DNA of 57,567 bases, taken from Acidimicrobiia bacterium (GTDB lineage Bacteria > Actinomycetota > Acidimicrobiia > Acidimicrobiales > AC-14). Shown piece by piece: positions 9,908 through 19,968 of this stretch. The DNA is taken from contig JAHFUP010000025.1 in the NCBI GenBank assembly GCA_023265025.1, positions 1-57,567 on the forward strand, in the 5' to 3' direction. A program made the position numbers and the translations under genes. Numbering within the stretch: position 1 is the stretch's first letter; each line of letters opens with the position of its first letter. The notes under the pieces are model-generated. The model saw only the letters and a program-made list of their open reading frames with translations. It was not told the origin of the DNA and ran no database searches.

Positions 9908-11500
9908 ATGGGGAAGGGTGTCGGGCGGCGGTTGGCCGCGGGAGTGGTCGCGTACGCCGCCCTGTGCGGGCCGGCCGCCGGCGCCGCCCAGGAGCCGGTG
10001 GTGACGGCGGCGACGCAGATCACGCCCGACCTCAACCCCGTGCGGGGCCACTCCACCCCCCAGATCGCAAGCAACCCGCGCACCGGTGAGCTGGTCGCGG
10101 TGGAGAGCGATCCCCGGAGCGCCACCCGGTCGTGCGCCGTCCACGTGTCCACCGACCGAGGCCGGAGCTGGTTCGTCGCCGGCGACCCGATGGTGAAACC
10201 GTTCACCGACTGCTCGTTCTACGCCGAGTACGGCCCCTACGCCACGCTGGCCTTCGGGCGCGACGGCACCCTCTACGTGGCGTTCGTGGCCAGCGAGCCG
10301 CTTAACCGCATCCGCAACGAGACGCCGCGGAACGTCTTCCTCGCCCGATCCGAGGACAGCGGCCGCACGTTCGAGACGACGACGGTGTTCAAGGCACCCG
10401 ACGGCAACCAGGACCGCGGGCTGAACAAGGGCCCGATGCTCGCCGTCGACCCCAAGGCGCCGGCCCGGCTCTACGTCGGCTGGCGCCAGGGCATCTTCGC
10501 CACCAACGCGGTCGAGAAGCTGAAGACGAACATCGCCGCCTCCGCCGACGGCGGGCGCCACTTCGGTGATCCGGTCGACGTCAGCGACGAGCGCGGCGGG
10601 GACTACCCGGCCATCGCCGTCGACGGGGACGGCACCGTCCACGCCGTCTACTGGACCCGCACCGGCGTCGCCTCTGCGCCGGCGCCCGCCACGCCGCCGG
10701 TCCGGCCGCTCCAGTACGTCCGCTCGACCGACCGCGGTCGCACGTTCACCAAGCCCGAGCCGATCGACCCCGGCAACCAGCGAGCCGACCGTCCGCCGCT
10801 CCTGGTCGCCGATCCGAAATCGGGCGCCCTCTACATGGTCTGGTACGCCAACGCCGAGGCCAACAACATGGCCCAGGGATTCCGGGGCGACCTGGAGATC
10901 TTCTTCCGGGCGTCCGATGACGGCGGGCGCAGCTGGGGCGACCGGGTCACGCTGAACGACGACAAGGGCGCCAGCAAGGTCCACCAGTCGGACCCGGGAA
11001 TCTCGCTGGCGCCGAACGGGCGGATCGACATCGCCTGGTATGACGCCCGGTACACCCCGGTCGTGGACCTGTCGACCGCCACCGAGAAGGGCTTCCAGGA
11101 CGTCTTCTACACGTCGTCCGCCGACGGAGGCCGCACGTTCACGCCGAACGTGCGCATCACCGACCGCAGCATCGACCGCTCGATCGGCCTGTGGTCCAAC
11201 AACGTCGACAGCCATTACAACGTGGGCATCGCGTCGGCGGACGATGCCGTGTTCTTCGCGTGGCAGGACTCCCGGAACGGCAACGCACAGACCAACGCCG
11301 AGGACGTCTACGTCGCCGCCCTCGAGATCGAGGGCAGCGTGGTCGAGGCGTCGTCCTCGTCGATGCCCTGGGGCTTGATGGCGCTCGGCGTCGCCCTTGG
11401 CCTGGGCGTGGGCATGACCGCAATCGTGCTGTTCAGCCGGCGCTCCGGCACCGCACCAAGGCCGGTCCCGGCCCCGTCGGCAACCGCCGTGAAGCGCTGA
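9908..11500 (+). CDS. Secreted, C-terminally anchored BNR/sialidase-like beta-propeller protein
   Basis: This 530-residue protein is predicted to be exported. A signal peptide (GRRLAAGVVAYAALCGPAAG) is followed by repeated Asp-box motifs (STDRGRSWF, SEDSGRTFE, SADGGRHFG, STDRGRTFT, SDDGGRSWG, SADGGRTFT) typical of BNR/sialidase-type propellers. A motif shared with its relatives, APNGRIDIAWYDAR, lies in the last third. A hydrophobic segment near residues 485-505 and a basic tail suggest a membrane anchor. The ATG at 9908 with a GGGGGG site is preferred over the upstream ATG at 9845 because it starts the signal peptide. The next gene is a full-length paralogue 10 bases downstream. Sialidase activity cannot be claimed, because catalytic Arg/Tyr residues were not traced. 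Confidence 0.8.
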   Translation: MGKGVGRRLAAGVVAYAALCGPAAGAAQEPVVTAATQITPDLNPVRGHSTPQIASNPRTGELVAVESDPRSATRSCAVHVSTDRGRSWFVAGDPMVKPFTDCSFYAEYGPYATLAFGRDGTLYVAFVASEPLNRIRNETPRNVFLARSEDSGRTFETTTVFKAPDGNQDRGLNKGPMLAVDPKAPARLYVGWRQGIFATNAVEKLKTNIAASADGGRHFGDPVDVSDERGGDYPAIAVDGDGTVHAVYWTRTGVASAPAPATPPVRPLQYVRSTDRGRTFTKPEPIDPGNQRADRPPLLVADPKSGALYMVWYANAEANNMAQGFRGDLEIFFRASDDGGRSWGDRVTLNDDKGASKVHQSDPGISLAPNGRIDIAWYDARYTPVVDLSTATEKGFQDVFYTSSADGGRTFTPNVRITDRSIDRSIGLWSNNVDSHYNVGIASADDAVFFAWQDSRNGNAQTNAEDVYVAALEIEGSVVEASSSSMPWGLMALGVALGLGVGMTAIVLFSRRSGTAPRPVPAPSATAVKR

Positions 11501-11510
11501 GGAGCCCGGA

Positions 11511-13085
11511 ATGAAGCGACTGTTCCCCCTCGTCGCCGGCCTCGCCGGCCTCGCGGCGTTCACGCCGGCCGTCGCGGCACAGGCGCCGACCCTGATGCCC
11601 GTCGTCACCGACGCGGTCCAAGTCACCGCCGACCCCCAGCTCGTGCGGGCCCACACGTCGCCGCAGATGGTCCGCAACCCCAAGACTGGCGAGCTGGTGA
11701 TCGTCGAGGGCGACATCCGGGGCTCGCGCCAGTGCAGCACGTACATCTCCGGCGACGACGGGCGCAGCTGGCGCCTCGGCGGGCAGCCCCTCTCGCCACC
11801 GTTCACAGACTGCTCGTTCCACGCCGACTGGGGTCCCTACGCCACGATGGCCTTCGACCGCAACGGCGTCCTCCTGATGGCGATCGAGGCCAGCGATCCG
11901 AAGTTCTTCGACCAGGCCCGCAACGACGCGCCCCGCCACATCTTCCTCGCCCGCTCGGCCGACAGCGGCCGCACGTGGGAGACGAGCCGCATCTTCGAGG
12001 CGCCCGCCGGCGACGGCAACAAGGGCGTCAACAAGGGCGCGACAGTGGCCGTCGACCCGAAGGACCCCCGCTACGTGTACGTCGGGTGGCGCCAGGGCCT
12101 CCAGGGCGGCGCCGAGAAGCTCAAGACCAACATCGCCGCCTCGTCCGACGGCGGCCGCACCTTCGCGGCGCCGGTCGAGGTGAGCGACACCCGGGGCGGC
12201 GACTTCCCGTGGATGACGGTCACCCCAGACGGCGTCCTTCACGCCGCCACCTGGACGCGCATCTTCCCCGCCGTGCCCACCGGCCAGGCGCCACCCGTCC
12301 GCGAGCTGTTCCACGTCAGCTCGGCCGACCACGGCCGGTCCTACGGCGCCCGCACGACCATCGATCCAGGGAACCAGCAGCACGAGCACCCGCCGGTCCT
12401 GGCGTCCGACCCGAGCACCGGCGCCCTCTACGCCGCGTGGTCCGCCCAGCCCGACGCCATGAACCAGGCCACCGGCTACCGGGCCGACCTGGAGATCTAC
12501 TTCCGCTCGTCGACCGACGGGGGGCGGACGTGGTCGGACAAGCTGACGCTCAACGACGACGGCAAGGGCCGGGCCAACCAGATCGACCCCGGCATCTCCG
12601 TCGCCCCCAACGGGCGCATCGACGTGGCCTGGTACGACGGCCGTAACAACCCCGGCAACATCGCCGACCGCACCGAGACCGGTTTCAACGACGTGTATTC
12701 CACCTGGTCGACGGATGGCGGGAAATCGTTCGCCCCGAACGTCCGGGTCTCCGACCGGAGTGCGGACCGGTCGATCGGCGTCTGGGCCAACAACGTCGAC
12801 CAGCGCCTGAACGTGGGCGTGACGTCGTCGGACGAGTCGGCGTACTTCGCCTGGTCGGAGACCCGAAACGCCAACCGGGACTTCCAGCCCGAGGACGTCT
12901 ACATGGCGACGGTGCACCTCGACGGCTCGGCCGCGCCGCTGGCGGCTACCGACGACGACCCGCCGCCGTGGCTGGTCATCGGGGCCGGCCTCGCCCTCGG
13001 CCTCGGCCTGGCCATGGCCCTGGCCGCGCTGCGCCTCCGAGCGGGTGGCGGCAGCCAGGGCCGCGGGGTGCCGGCGCCGGCGTGA
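11511..13085 (+). CDS. Secreted BNR/sialidase-like beta-propeller protein, paralogue of the preceding gene
   Basis: This 524-residue protein has a signal peptide (LVAGLAGLAAFTPAVAAQAP), Asp boxes (SGDDGRSWR, SADSGRTWE, SSDGGRTFA, SADHGRSYG, STDGGRTWS, STDGGKSFA) and the shared APNGRIDVAWYDGR motif. A C-terminal hydrophobic segment (LVIGAGLALGLGLAMALAAL) and short tail match the architecture of the gene at 9908. The two sequences align along their length, for example at the N-terminal RNPKTGELV versus SNPRTGELV, so they arose by tandem duplication. The 10-base spacing suggests one operon. The likely role is a surface-exposed binding or glycan-acting propeller; the substrate is unknown. Confidence 0.8.
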   Translation: MKRLFPLVAGLAGLAAFTPAVAAQAPTLMPVVTDAVQVTADPQLVRAHTSPQMVRNPKTGELVIVEGDIRGSRQCSTYISGDDGRSWRLGGQPLSPPFTDCSFHADWGPYATMAFDRNGVLLMAIEASDPKFFDQARNDAPRHIFLARSADSGRTWETSRIFEAPAGDGNKGVNKGATVAVDPKDPRYVYVGWRQGLQGGAEKLKTNIAASSDGGRTFAAPVEVSDTRGGDFPWMTVTPDGVLHAATWTRIFPAVPTGQAPPVRELFHVSSADHGRSYGARTTIDPGNQQHEHPPVLASDPSTGALYAAWSAQPDAMNQATGYRADLEIYFRSSTDGGRTWSDKLTLNDDGKGRANQIDPGISVAPNGRIDVAWYDGRNNPGNIADRTETGFNDVYSTWSTDGGKSFAPNVRVSDRSADRSIGVWANNVDQRLNVGVTSSDESAYFAWSETRNANRDFQPEDVYMATVHLDGSAAPLAATDDDPPPWLVIGAGLALGLGLAMALAALRLRAGGGSQGRGVPAPA

Positions 13086-13089
13086 CCCG

Positions 13090-13257
13090 GTGAACGAACA
13101 GCCAGGCGGCAGTGTGCGGAACGCCTGCCTCGCGTTCGCCCTCGAGACCGACCAGGAGGACGGTATCTGGGGTGGCAAGGACGAAACCGAACGCCGGCGG
13201 CTGCGCCGGGACTGGCGTCAGGCCCGCCGGTTCACGAGGCGCCCCGTCGGCGCCTAG
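13090..13257 (+). pseudogene. C-terminal remnant of a WhiB-family regulator
   Basis: This 55-residue frame (GTG at 13090) contains VRNACLAFALETDQEDGIWG followed by GKDETERRRLRRDWRQARR. That matches the end of WhiB proteins: the last cluster Cys, the G-[IV]-W-G-G turn and the basic DNA-binding tail. The first three of the four Cys ligands expected for a WhiB [4Fe-4S] cluster are absent, and the sequence upstream is the end of the propeller gene. It is best read as a truncated WhiB gene, although a short protein could still be made because its frame is intact. Confidence 0.65.
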
Positions 13258-13270
13258 GGCGCCGCGGCGG

Positions 13271-13837
13271 TCAGCCCTTCTCGCCGGGCAGGACGTCGGT
13301 CTCCGAGACGTGCCACACCGGGCTGTCGCCGGCGGTCTCGACATTGAAGCCGTAGTCGAAGGCGAGTGAGCCGCCGAGGGTGCCGCCGAGCATGGTGAGC
13401 ACGGCGACGACCAGGCTGAGGGCGGCGATGCGCCCGGGCGTGTGGTCGATGTTGTCGTAGGTGAACCAGCGCAGAGCGATGTCGACCAGTACGAGCACCG
13501 TGACGGTGACCATCGTCCACCCGTGGGCATTGGCGGTGCGGCGGGCCTGCGTGCCCTTCTCGGTCGACTTCAGCCAGTCCCAGAACCCGGTGAGCGCGGC
13601 GAAGACGGACACCACGGCCCCACCGATGAGGGTGAACGTCCCGGCACGGTAGAAGTCCCTGGCCCACTCCTGGTTGCGGCCCAGGTAGGAGATGACGTCG
13701 AAGACGACCACCAGCATGTAGGCGCCGACGGGTACGTCGGTCAGGGGCGGGTGGAACGGCTTCCCGGCCCACCCCCGCAGGCCTTTGAACTTCCGGCCCC
13801 GAAGGGTCAGGGCGGGCCTGAACGAGAGCTTGCGCAT
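13271..13837 (-). CDS. DUF2231-family membrane protein
   Basis: This 188-residue integral membrane protein has the DUF2231 signature near its N-terminus (GKPFHPPLTDVPVGAYMLVV) and about four hydrophobic segments, some with His residues that could bind metal or heme. The ATG at 13837 is chosen because GGGAGG lies just upstream; a longer frame to 14128 would run into the divergent MoxR gene and has no family similarity. The function of the family is not established. It shares a divergent promoter region with the MoxR gene. Confidence 0.75.
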   Translation of the reverse strand: MRKLSFRPALTLRGRKFKGLRGWAGKPFHPPLTDVPVGAYMLVVVFDVISYLGRNQEWARDFYRAGTFTLIGGAVVSVFAALTGFWDWLKSTEKGTQARRTANAHGWTMVTVTVLVLVDIALRWFTYDNIDHTPGRIAALSLVVAVLTMLGGTLGGSLAFDYGFNVETAGDSPVWHVSETDVLPGEKG

Positions 13838-13892
13838 GACGGCCTCCCGACTGCCGGACCATTCGACCCCGGCACCGCTACTATAACCGCGC

Positions 13893-13907
13893 TTGTAGTT
13901 TTTACAA
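13893..13907. promoter_or_regulatory. AT-rich inverted repeat in the DUF2231/MoxR divergent promoter
   Basis: TTGTA (13893-13897) and TACAA (13903-13907) form a dyad around GTTTT. Beyond each arm are CGC on the left and, after one extra T, GCG on the right. The stretch 13880-13920 is strikingly AT-rich for this genome. The spacing and position suit an operator or a promoter core serving the DUF2231 gene (minus) and the MoxR gene (plus). No specific regulator can be named. Confidence 0.4.
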
Positions 13908-13961
13908 TGCGATGAATATCCATGCTCGCGGCGAGGGCGCCGATGCCACCATGGGTCGGCA

Positions 13962-15053
13962 ATGCACAGCTCGATCTCGATCACTCCCGCGCAACTTCCC
14001 GACGTGCTGTTGCACGTCGCGCCGACGCGCCCGGTGTTCATCTGGGGCCAACCCGGGATCGGCAAGAGCTCGCTGGTCGTCGCCTTCGCCAAGTCGCTCG
14101 GCCTCGAATGCGTCAGCCTGCTCGGCACGCAGCTCGCACCGGAGGATCTGATCGGGGTACCGCAGATCTTCGATACGCCGACGGGCCCAAGGAGCCGGTT
14201 CTGCCCACCGTCGATGATCGCCCGCGACGATCCCTACTGCCTCTTCCTCGACGAGCTCAACGGTGCGTCGCATGAGGTGCAGAAGGCGTTCTACAGCTTG
14301 ATCCTCGAGCGCCGGCTCGGTGATTTCCGACTTCATCCGGGCGCGGTCGTCATCGGAGCGGGAAACAGGAGCCAGGACGCCGCCATCGTGCGCGCGATGA
14401 GCTCGGCGCTGGTGAACCGGATGGTGCACGTCCACCTCTCTGCGAGCCCCAGGGACTGGCTCGACTGGGCCCGACGCAGCGGGATCCACCCATGGGTCCT
14501 CGAGTACATCGCGCTCCGCCCCGATCACCTGACGGCGTCGCCGCCGAAGCACGAGGAGCCGTTCTCCACGCCTCGGGCGTGGCACATGGTCTCCGACGCC
14601 CTGTACTCCTTCGGCGACGGCATCACTGACGTCGACCTCTTCGTGCTGGCGGCCGGATGCGTGAGCCCTGCCCACGCCGGCCAGTTCCGTGCGTTCGTGA
14701 AGCAGCTACGCCACGCGTGGGACCTGGAAGGGGTCCTCAAGGGCACGCTGCGGTGGCCGTCGGAGCCGGCCGACCGCGACGTGCTCTTCTTCCTCGCCCA
14801 GAGCCTGCGGGCCCGGTTGGCGAAGGAACTCCCGCGCGAGAAGCGGGGCGGGTCGCACGCAGCCATGCAGCTCGCCCATCGGGCAAAGGCGTTGCTCGTC
14901 GACCTCGCCGACATCAGCCTCGAGATCGCCCAGGTCGTCGTCGCCCCCGAGGGGGCCGACGCGGACGGATCCGACGGCGCCGGGCTTCCCACGTGGTTCC
15001 TGACCGAAGTCGTCCGCGACCTGCCCCGTCTCGTCGCCGGCCGCGAGAGCTGA
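13962..15053 (+). CDS. MoxR-like AAA+ ATPase
   Basis: This 363-residue cytosolic AAA+ ATPase has Walker A in WGQPGIGKSSLVV (about residues 28-40) and Walker B in YCLFLDELNGA (about residues 90-100), followed by sensor-like VVIGAGNRSQD and an arginine-rich lid region. MoxR ATPases act as chaperones that insert cofactors or activate a partner VWA protein. The partner is almost certainly the next gene, three bases downstream, which ends in a VWA domain. The ATG at 13962 is the first start in frame with the family N-terminus. Confidence 0.85.
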   Translation: MHSSISITPAQLPDVLLHVAPTRPVFIWGQPGIGKSSLVVAFAKSLGLECVSLLGTQLAPEDLIGVPQIFDTPTGPRSRFCPPSMIARDDPYCLFLDELNGASHEVQKAFYSLILERRLGDFRLHPGAVVIGAGNRSQDAAIVRAMSSALVNRMVHVHLSASPRDWLDWARRSGIHPWVLEYIALRPDHLTASPPKHEEPFSTPRAWHMVSDALYSFGDGITDVDLFVLAAGCVSPAHAGQFRAFVKQLRHAWDLEGVLKGTLRWPSEPADRDVLFFLAQSLRARLAKELPREKRGGSHAAMQLAHRAKALLVDLADISLEIAQVVVAPEGADADGSDGAGLPTWFLTEVVRDLPRLVAGRES

Positions 15054-15056
15054 CCC

Positions 15057-16886
15057 GTGGCCCCGGGGCGCGACCAGCCGGCGCGTGACCCGAGCGCCGA
15101 AGCCCGCCGGGCCGGCATCGCCGCCATCGCCGGGCACCCGCTTTTCTCCCCTCTTCTGAGTGCGGCGCGGGTGGAGGACGGGAAGGGCGTGAGCATCTGT
15201 CCGCCGGACGGGTGGGCGGTCGTCACGCCGAACGGCACGATCCATCTTCACCCGACCCGGCGGGGATCGGCGGGGGAGTGGACGTGGGTGCTGGCTCACG
15301 GCCTGCTCCACCTGGCCTTCGGCCACGTCGACCCCGGCCCCACCTCGGGAAGGATCGACCGCCCCTACAACGTCGCCGCCTGCCTGTCGGTCAACCGCTT
15401 CCTCCGCTCGCTCAAGGTCGGGCATCCTCCGGCCCAACTCGCGCCCGACCCCGCGCTGCCCGCATGGGTGCCGGCCAGCCTCCTCACCGCCGGCGCCGAG
15501 CATCTCCTCGCCGCCGAGCTCAGGAGCCGGGAGATCCCCGCGGAGCTCACGGCGGCGGGCACCGCGGCCGGCGGCGACTTGGTCGCCGGTCCGTCGCGTC
15601 GCGGACGCGGGTTCGACTGGGACGCGCGGTTCGCAGCCGGACTCGAGGCCGCCGTCGCCGCCGCCGTGGCCGTGGCCGGCGGTCAGCTCGAGAGCCTCAG
15701 CTCGAAGGCTCCCCACCACACGCCTTGGGGCGCGGCCCTCGGGTGGTTCGTGTCGAGCTTTCCGCTGCTCGGCGCCCTGGCTGCCGGCCTTCGTCTCGTC
15801 GAGGACGCCGACGTCTGCGCCGGGATGGACATCGCCGTCGCCGCAGTTTCGCCGATCGCAGGCGAGCTCTACGTCAACCCGATGGCCCACCTCACGCCGG
15901 CGGAGCGGCGGTTTGTGATTGGGCACGAGCTACTGCACGCCGGCCTCCGTCACAACACCCGCGCCGGCGGACGCGACCCGTGGCTTTGGAACGTGGCGTG
16001 CGACTACGTGATCAACGGGTGGCTCGTCGAGATGGGCGCCGGCGAGCTTCCCGATGGGGGGCTCTACGACCCCGCGCTGAAGGGCATGTCGGCCGAACAG
16101 GTCTACGGTGAGATGACGACGAACCTCCGGCGGGCCCGAAAGCTGCGCACCTTCCGCGGCATCGGTGCGCCTGACATCCTCCCCGGCCGACTGCCCGTCG
16201 CCGGCGAGCAGGTCGGCGCCGTCGACCTCGACGAGTTCTACCGCCGCGCCTTGGCGACGGGCCTGGAGCTCCACCGTCGAGCCGGGCGCGGGTTGGCGCC
16301 CGCCGGCCTCGTCGAAGCGATCAACGCGCTGGCCCACGCTCCCATCGCCTGGGACGTCGAGCTGGCGCGGTGGTTCGACGATCACTTTCCGGCTCTGGAA
16401 CGGCGACGGACCTATGCCCGCCTCAGTCGCCGCCAGTCGGCGTCGCCGGACATTCCGAGGCCGGCGCTGCACCTGCCGGACGAGCTCGTGACCCGTCGCA
16501 CGTTCGGGGTGGTCCTCGACACCTCCGGATCGATGGACCGCGTGCTGCTCGGCAAGGCCCTCGGCGCCATCGCCAGCTACGCCGCCACCCGCGACGTCCC
16601 GGCGGCGCGGGTCGTTTTCTGCGACGCCGCCGCCTACGACGCCGGCTACCTGTCGCCGTACGAGATCGCCGGCCGGGTTCGGGTAAGGGGCCGTGGCGGG
16701 ACGGTGCTCCAGCCCGGTGTCAACCTGCTCGAGACCGCGTCGGATTTTCCCGAGGACGGGCCGATCCTGGTCATCACCGATGGGCAGTGCGACCGGGTGC
16801 GAATCCGGCGCGACCACGCCTGGCTCATCCCCGCCGGCGCCCGGCTGCCGGTCTCGCCGCAAGGTCCCGTGTTCTACGTCACCTGA
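15057..16886 (+). CDS. DUF2201-type putative metallopeptidase with a C-terminal VWA domain
   Basis: This 609-residue protein is the partner of the MoxR ATPase upstream. The first 400 residues look like the DUF2201 putative metallopeptidase region. It has two similar hydrophobic His segments: AHGLLHLAFGH near residue 80, where the Glu of HExxH is missing, and IGHELLHAGLRH near residue 288, with an intact HExxH. The last 130 residues form a VWA-like domain with the metal site DTSGSMD and a later LVITDGQCD. The GTG start at 15057 is three bases after the moxR stop. MoxR/VWA pairs usually act in metal insertion or assembly of a large enzyme; the target here is unknown. Confidence 0.8.
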   Translation: MAPGRDQPARDPSAEARRAGIAAIAGHPLFSPLLSAARVEDGKGVSICPPDGWAVVTPNGTIHLHPTRRGSAGEWTWVLAHGLLHLAFGHVDPGPTSGRIDRPYNVAACLSVNRFLRSLKVGHPPAQLAPDPALPAWVPASLLTAGAEHLLAAELRSREIPAELTAAGTAAGGDLVAGPSRRGRGFDWDARFAAGLEAAVAAAVAVAGGQLESLSSKAPHHTPWGAALGWFVSSFPLLGALAAGLRLVEDADVCAGMDIAVAAVSPIAGELYVNPMAHLTPAERRFVIGHELLHAGLRHNTRAGGRDPWLWNVACDYVINGWLVEMGAGELPDGGLYDPALKGMSAEQVYGEMTTNLRRARKLRTFRGIGAPDILPGRLPVAGEQVGAVDLDEFYRRALATGLELHRRAGRGLAPAGLVEAINALAHAPIAWDVELARWFDDHFPALERRRTYARLSRRQSASPDIPRPALHLPDELVTRRTFGVVLDTSGSMDRVLLGKALGAIASYAATRDVPAARVVFCDAAAYDAGYLSPYEIAGRVRVRGRGGTVLQPGVNLLETASDFPEDGPILVITDGQCDRVRIRRDHAWLIPAGARLPVSPQGPVFYVT

Positions 16887-17160
16887 GGCGTATGCGCCGG
16901 CGCAGGCCGGCGGGCCGGAGAGGCCGGCCGGAGATCCGGCGGACGATGAGCAAGCACGGGACGAACGTCGAGCAGAAGGCCAGGAGCGTCTGCCAGCCCA
17001 GGTGGGCGACGATCGTGACGGCAACGGCCAGCACGAGGAACGCCGAGCCCAGGACGTAGACGACTCTGCGGATTCGGACGACTTCCGGGTCGCGCAGGCG
17101 CGAGACGATCGCGTCGAACATGTCGCTGGTGCTCACCGAGCCCAGCGGATCGTCACTCAC
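16879..17160 (-). CDS. Small membrane protein at the end of the fdh operon
   Basis: This protein of about 93 residues has a charged N-terminal half (SDMFDAIVSRLRDPEVVRIR) and two hydrophobic segments (VVYVLGSAFLVLAVAVTIVA and LLAFCSTFVPCLLIV), ending in an Arg-rich tail. The GTG at 17160 is chosen because GGGGAAGGGGG lies just upstream; the frame also extends to a TTG at 17181. It lies 81 bases after fdhD on the same strand and overlaps the convergent VWA gene by eight bases. It is not recognised as a known family. Confidence 0.6.
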   Translation of the reverse strand: MSDDPLGSVSTSDMFDAIVSRLRDPEVVRIRRVVYVLGSAFLVLAVAVTIVAHLGWQTLLAFCSTFVPCLLIVRRISGRPLRPAGLRRRIRLR

Positions 17161-17241
17161 AGCGCCCCCTTCCCCAGGCAAGCTATCGACCCCATCGTAG
17201 AGCCGGCGCCGACCTATGGGATCTGGTGGAGACGATGCCGG

Positions 17242-18106
17242 TCAGGTGATGTTGAGCGCCGAGGGCTGCGCCAGCTTGATCCGTTCGGCGTGCGCGTAGA
17301 CGTTGAACCGCCGGTCACGCAGGAAGCCGACGAGGGTGACGCCGAACCGCTCGGCCAGGGCGACGGCGAGGCTGCTCGGAGCAGAGATCCCGCACACGAT
17401 CCCGACGCCGGCGGTGATGGCCTTCTGCAGGATCTCGTAGCTCGACCGCCCGCTGACCAGGACGAGATTGTCGTGGAGCGGAACCTTCCCCTGCAGCACG
17501 GCCCAGCCGACCAGCTTGTCGAGGGCGTTGTGGCGGCCGACGTCCTCGCGGAGCGCCACGAGGTCGCCGGTGGGGCTGAAGAGCCCGGTGGCGTGCAGGC
17601 CGCCGGTCGATTCGAAGATGCCCTGCGCGGCGCGGAGCCGTTCGGGTAGCCCATAGAGCAGCTCGGCGGTGACCTCGGGTCCGTCGTCGAGCGCCCTGCA
17701 TCCCCGCAGCTCGAGGGCGTCGAGCGAGGCCTTCCCGCACACGCCGCACGCACTGTTCGTGAAGAAGTGGCGCTCCAGGGACCGCAGATCGGGCTTCGTG
17801 CCGCTCGCCAGCTCGACATTGACGATGTTGAACCGCTGGTCGGGCGCCACGTCGCGGTCGATGCAGTAGGTGACGCGCCGGACGTCGTCGCGACCCGAGA
17901 TGATGCCTTCGGAGAAGAGGAAGCCGACCGCGAGCTCGAAGTCCGCGCCGGGCGTGCGCATGGTGATGGCGACGGTGTGCCGGGTGCCGCCGGCGACCAG
18001 ACGAATCTCGAGCGGCTCCTCGGTGGCCAGGTAGTCCGAGCGGGTCCGGGCCTCCCCGTCGACGACCACCCGCACCTGCTTCGGGGTCCGGCTCCCCGGC
18101 CGCCCC

Positions 18107-18114
<8 letters not shown>
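17242..18114 (-). CDS. fdhD: Formate dehydrogenase sulfurtransferase FdhD
   Basis: FdhD moves sulfur from a cysteine desulfurase to the molybdenum cofactor, which formate dehydrogenase needs for activity. The 290-residue protein has the conserved Cys pair in TNSACGVCGKASLDAL near residue 120, the family segments RTPGADFELAVGFLFSEGII, LREDVGRHNALDKLVG and VSGRSSYEILQKA, and the expected length. The GTG start at 18114 lies eight bases inside the end of moaA, so translation is probably coupled. It is the maturation partner of fdhA upstream in the operon. Confidence 0.95.
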
Positions 18115-19089
<975 letters not shown>

Positions 19090-19093
<4 letters not shown>

Positions 19094-19968
19094 ACGCCGG
19101 CGAACGAGGGCACGGGACGGGCCAGCCCCTGCTCCCCCGCCCAGATGTCGAGCATGAGGGTGGCCACGTCGTCCACCAGCGGGACGACGGCCAGCCCGCC
19201 CGGCTCGCGGAGGTCAAAGGTCTTCACGTAGCCATGGCACGTCTGGCAGGCGTCGATGCGCACCCACCGGCTGTCGTCGGCGAAGTAGGAGCCGAGGTTC
19301 CTGGGGTCTTCCTCCCCGCACACCGCGCAGACGGCTCGCGGGAACGGCCACCACGCCGAGCAACGCCCGCACACCAGCGAGCGGGGTGACCCGCCCAGGA
19401 ACTCGCCCGACTCCTCGGCGATGACCGACACCTGGGCCTGGCCGCCGCAGAGGGGGCAGGCACCGCCATGCCACTCCTCGCCGGTCGGTACCCGGAGGCC
19501 GGTGACGGCCCGCTCGAGGAGCGGGGTGGCGGCCACCCGCGTCCAGAAGGCCAGGCGGGGCTCGACGAGCGAGGGGTCGTCGAGCCACGCCTCGATCAGC
19601 TCCCGGCGGTCGGGCCCGGACCAGGTGACGACATCACGGCCGGCGCCCGCCAACGCCTCGGGCACCGTGCTGCCTAGGGCGAGCAGCGACCCCACCGCGA
19701 CGTCGAGCTCGGCCATCACGGGCCCGGCCGCGGCGTCGAGGTCGAGCAGCGGAAAACGGGCGCCGGCCCGGTTGGCCTCGACCGCGGCCCCCAACAGCGT
19801 CGCCTCCGAGCGGATGAGGTCGTTGCCGGCCCGGCGCTCGTGATGACGCAGCACCGCGGCGACGAGGGCGAGCGGGCCGGCGGCGACCCCGTCGGCCACC
19901 GTGAGCTCCTCGGCGCGGGCCAGCCGGGTGGCGACGTCGCCCGGGCCACCCCGCCGGCGACGAATCAC
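19090..19968 (-). CDS. fdhE: Formate dehydrogenase accessory protein FdhE
   Basis: FdhE is a cytoplasmic rubredoxin-like chaperone needed for maturation of exported formate dehydrogenases. The 292-residue protein has the paired zinc/iron-binding CxxC motifs expected of FdhE: CPLCGG, CGRCSAWW, CAVCGEEDPRNLG and CQTCHGYVKTFD. The start is the GTG at 19968, which overlaps the stop of the cytochrome subunit in GTGA; the longer open frame upstream is a shadow of that gene. Confidence 0.92.

Noticed and set aside
8971-10206. Long open frame on the minus strand across the peroxiredoxin and propeller genes
   Set aside because: It is antisense to well-supported genes, is Arg/Gly/Pro-rich without family likeness, and reflects the GC bias.
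14706-15926. 406-codon minus-strand open frame opposite the MoxR/VWA genes
   Set aside because: There is no family likeness, and it is a shadow of two clear plus-strand genes.
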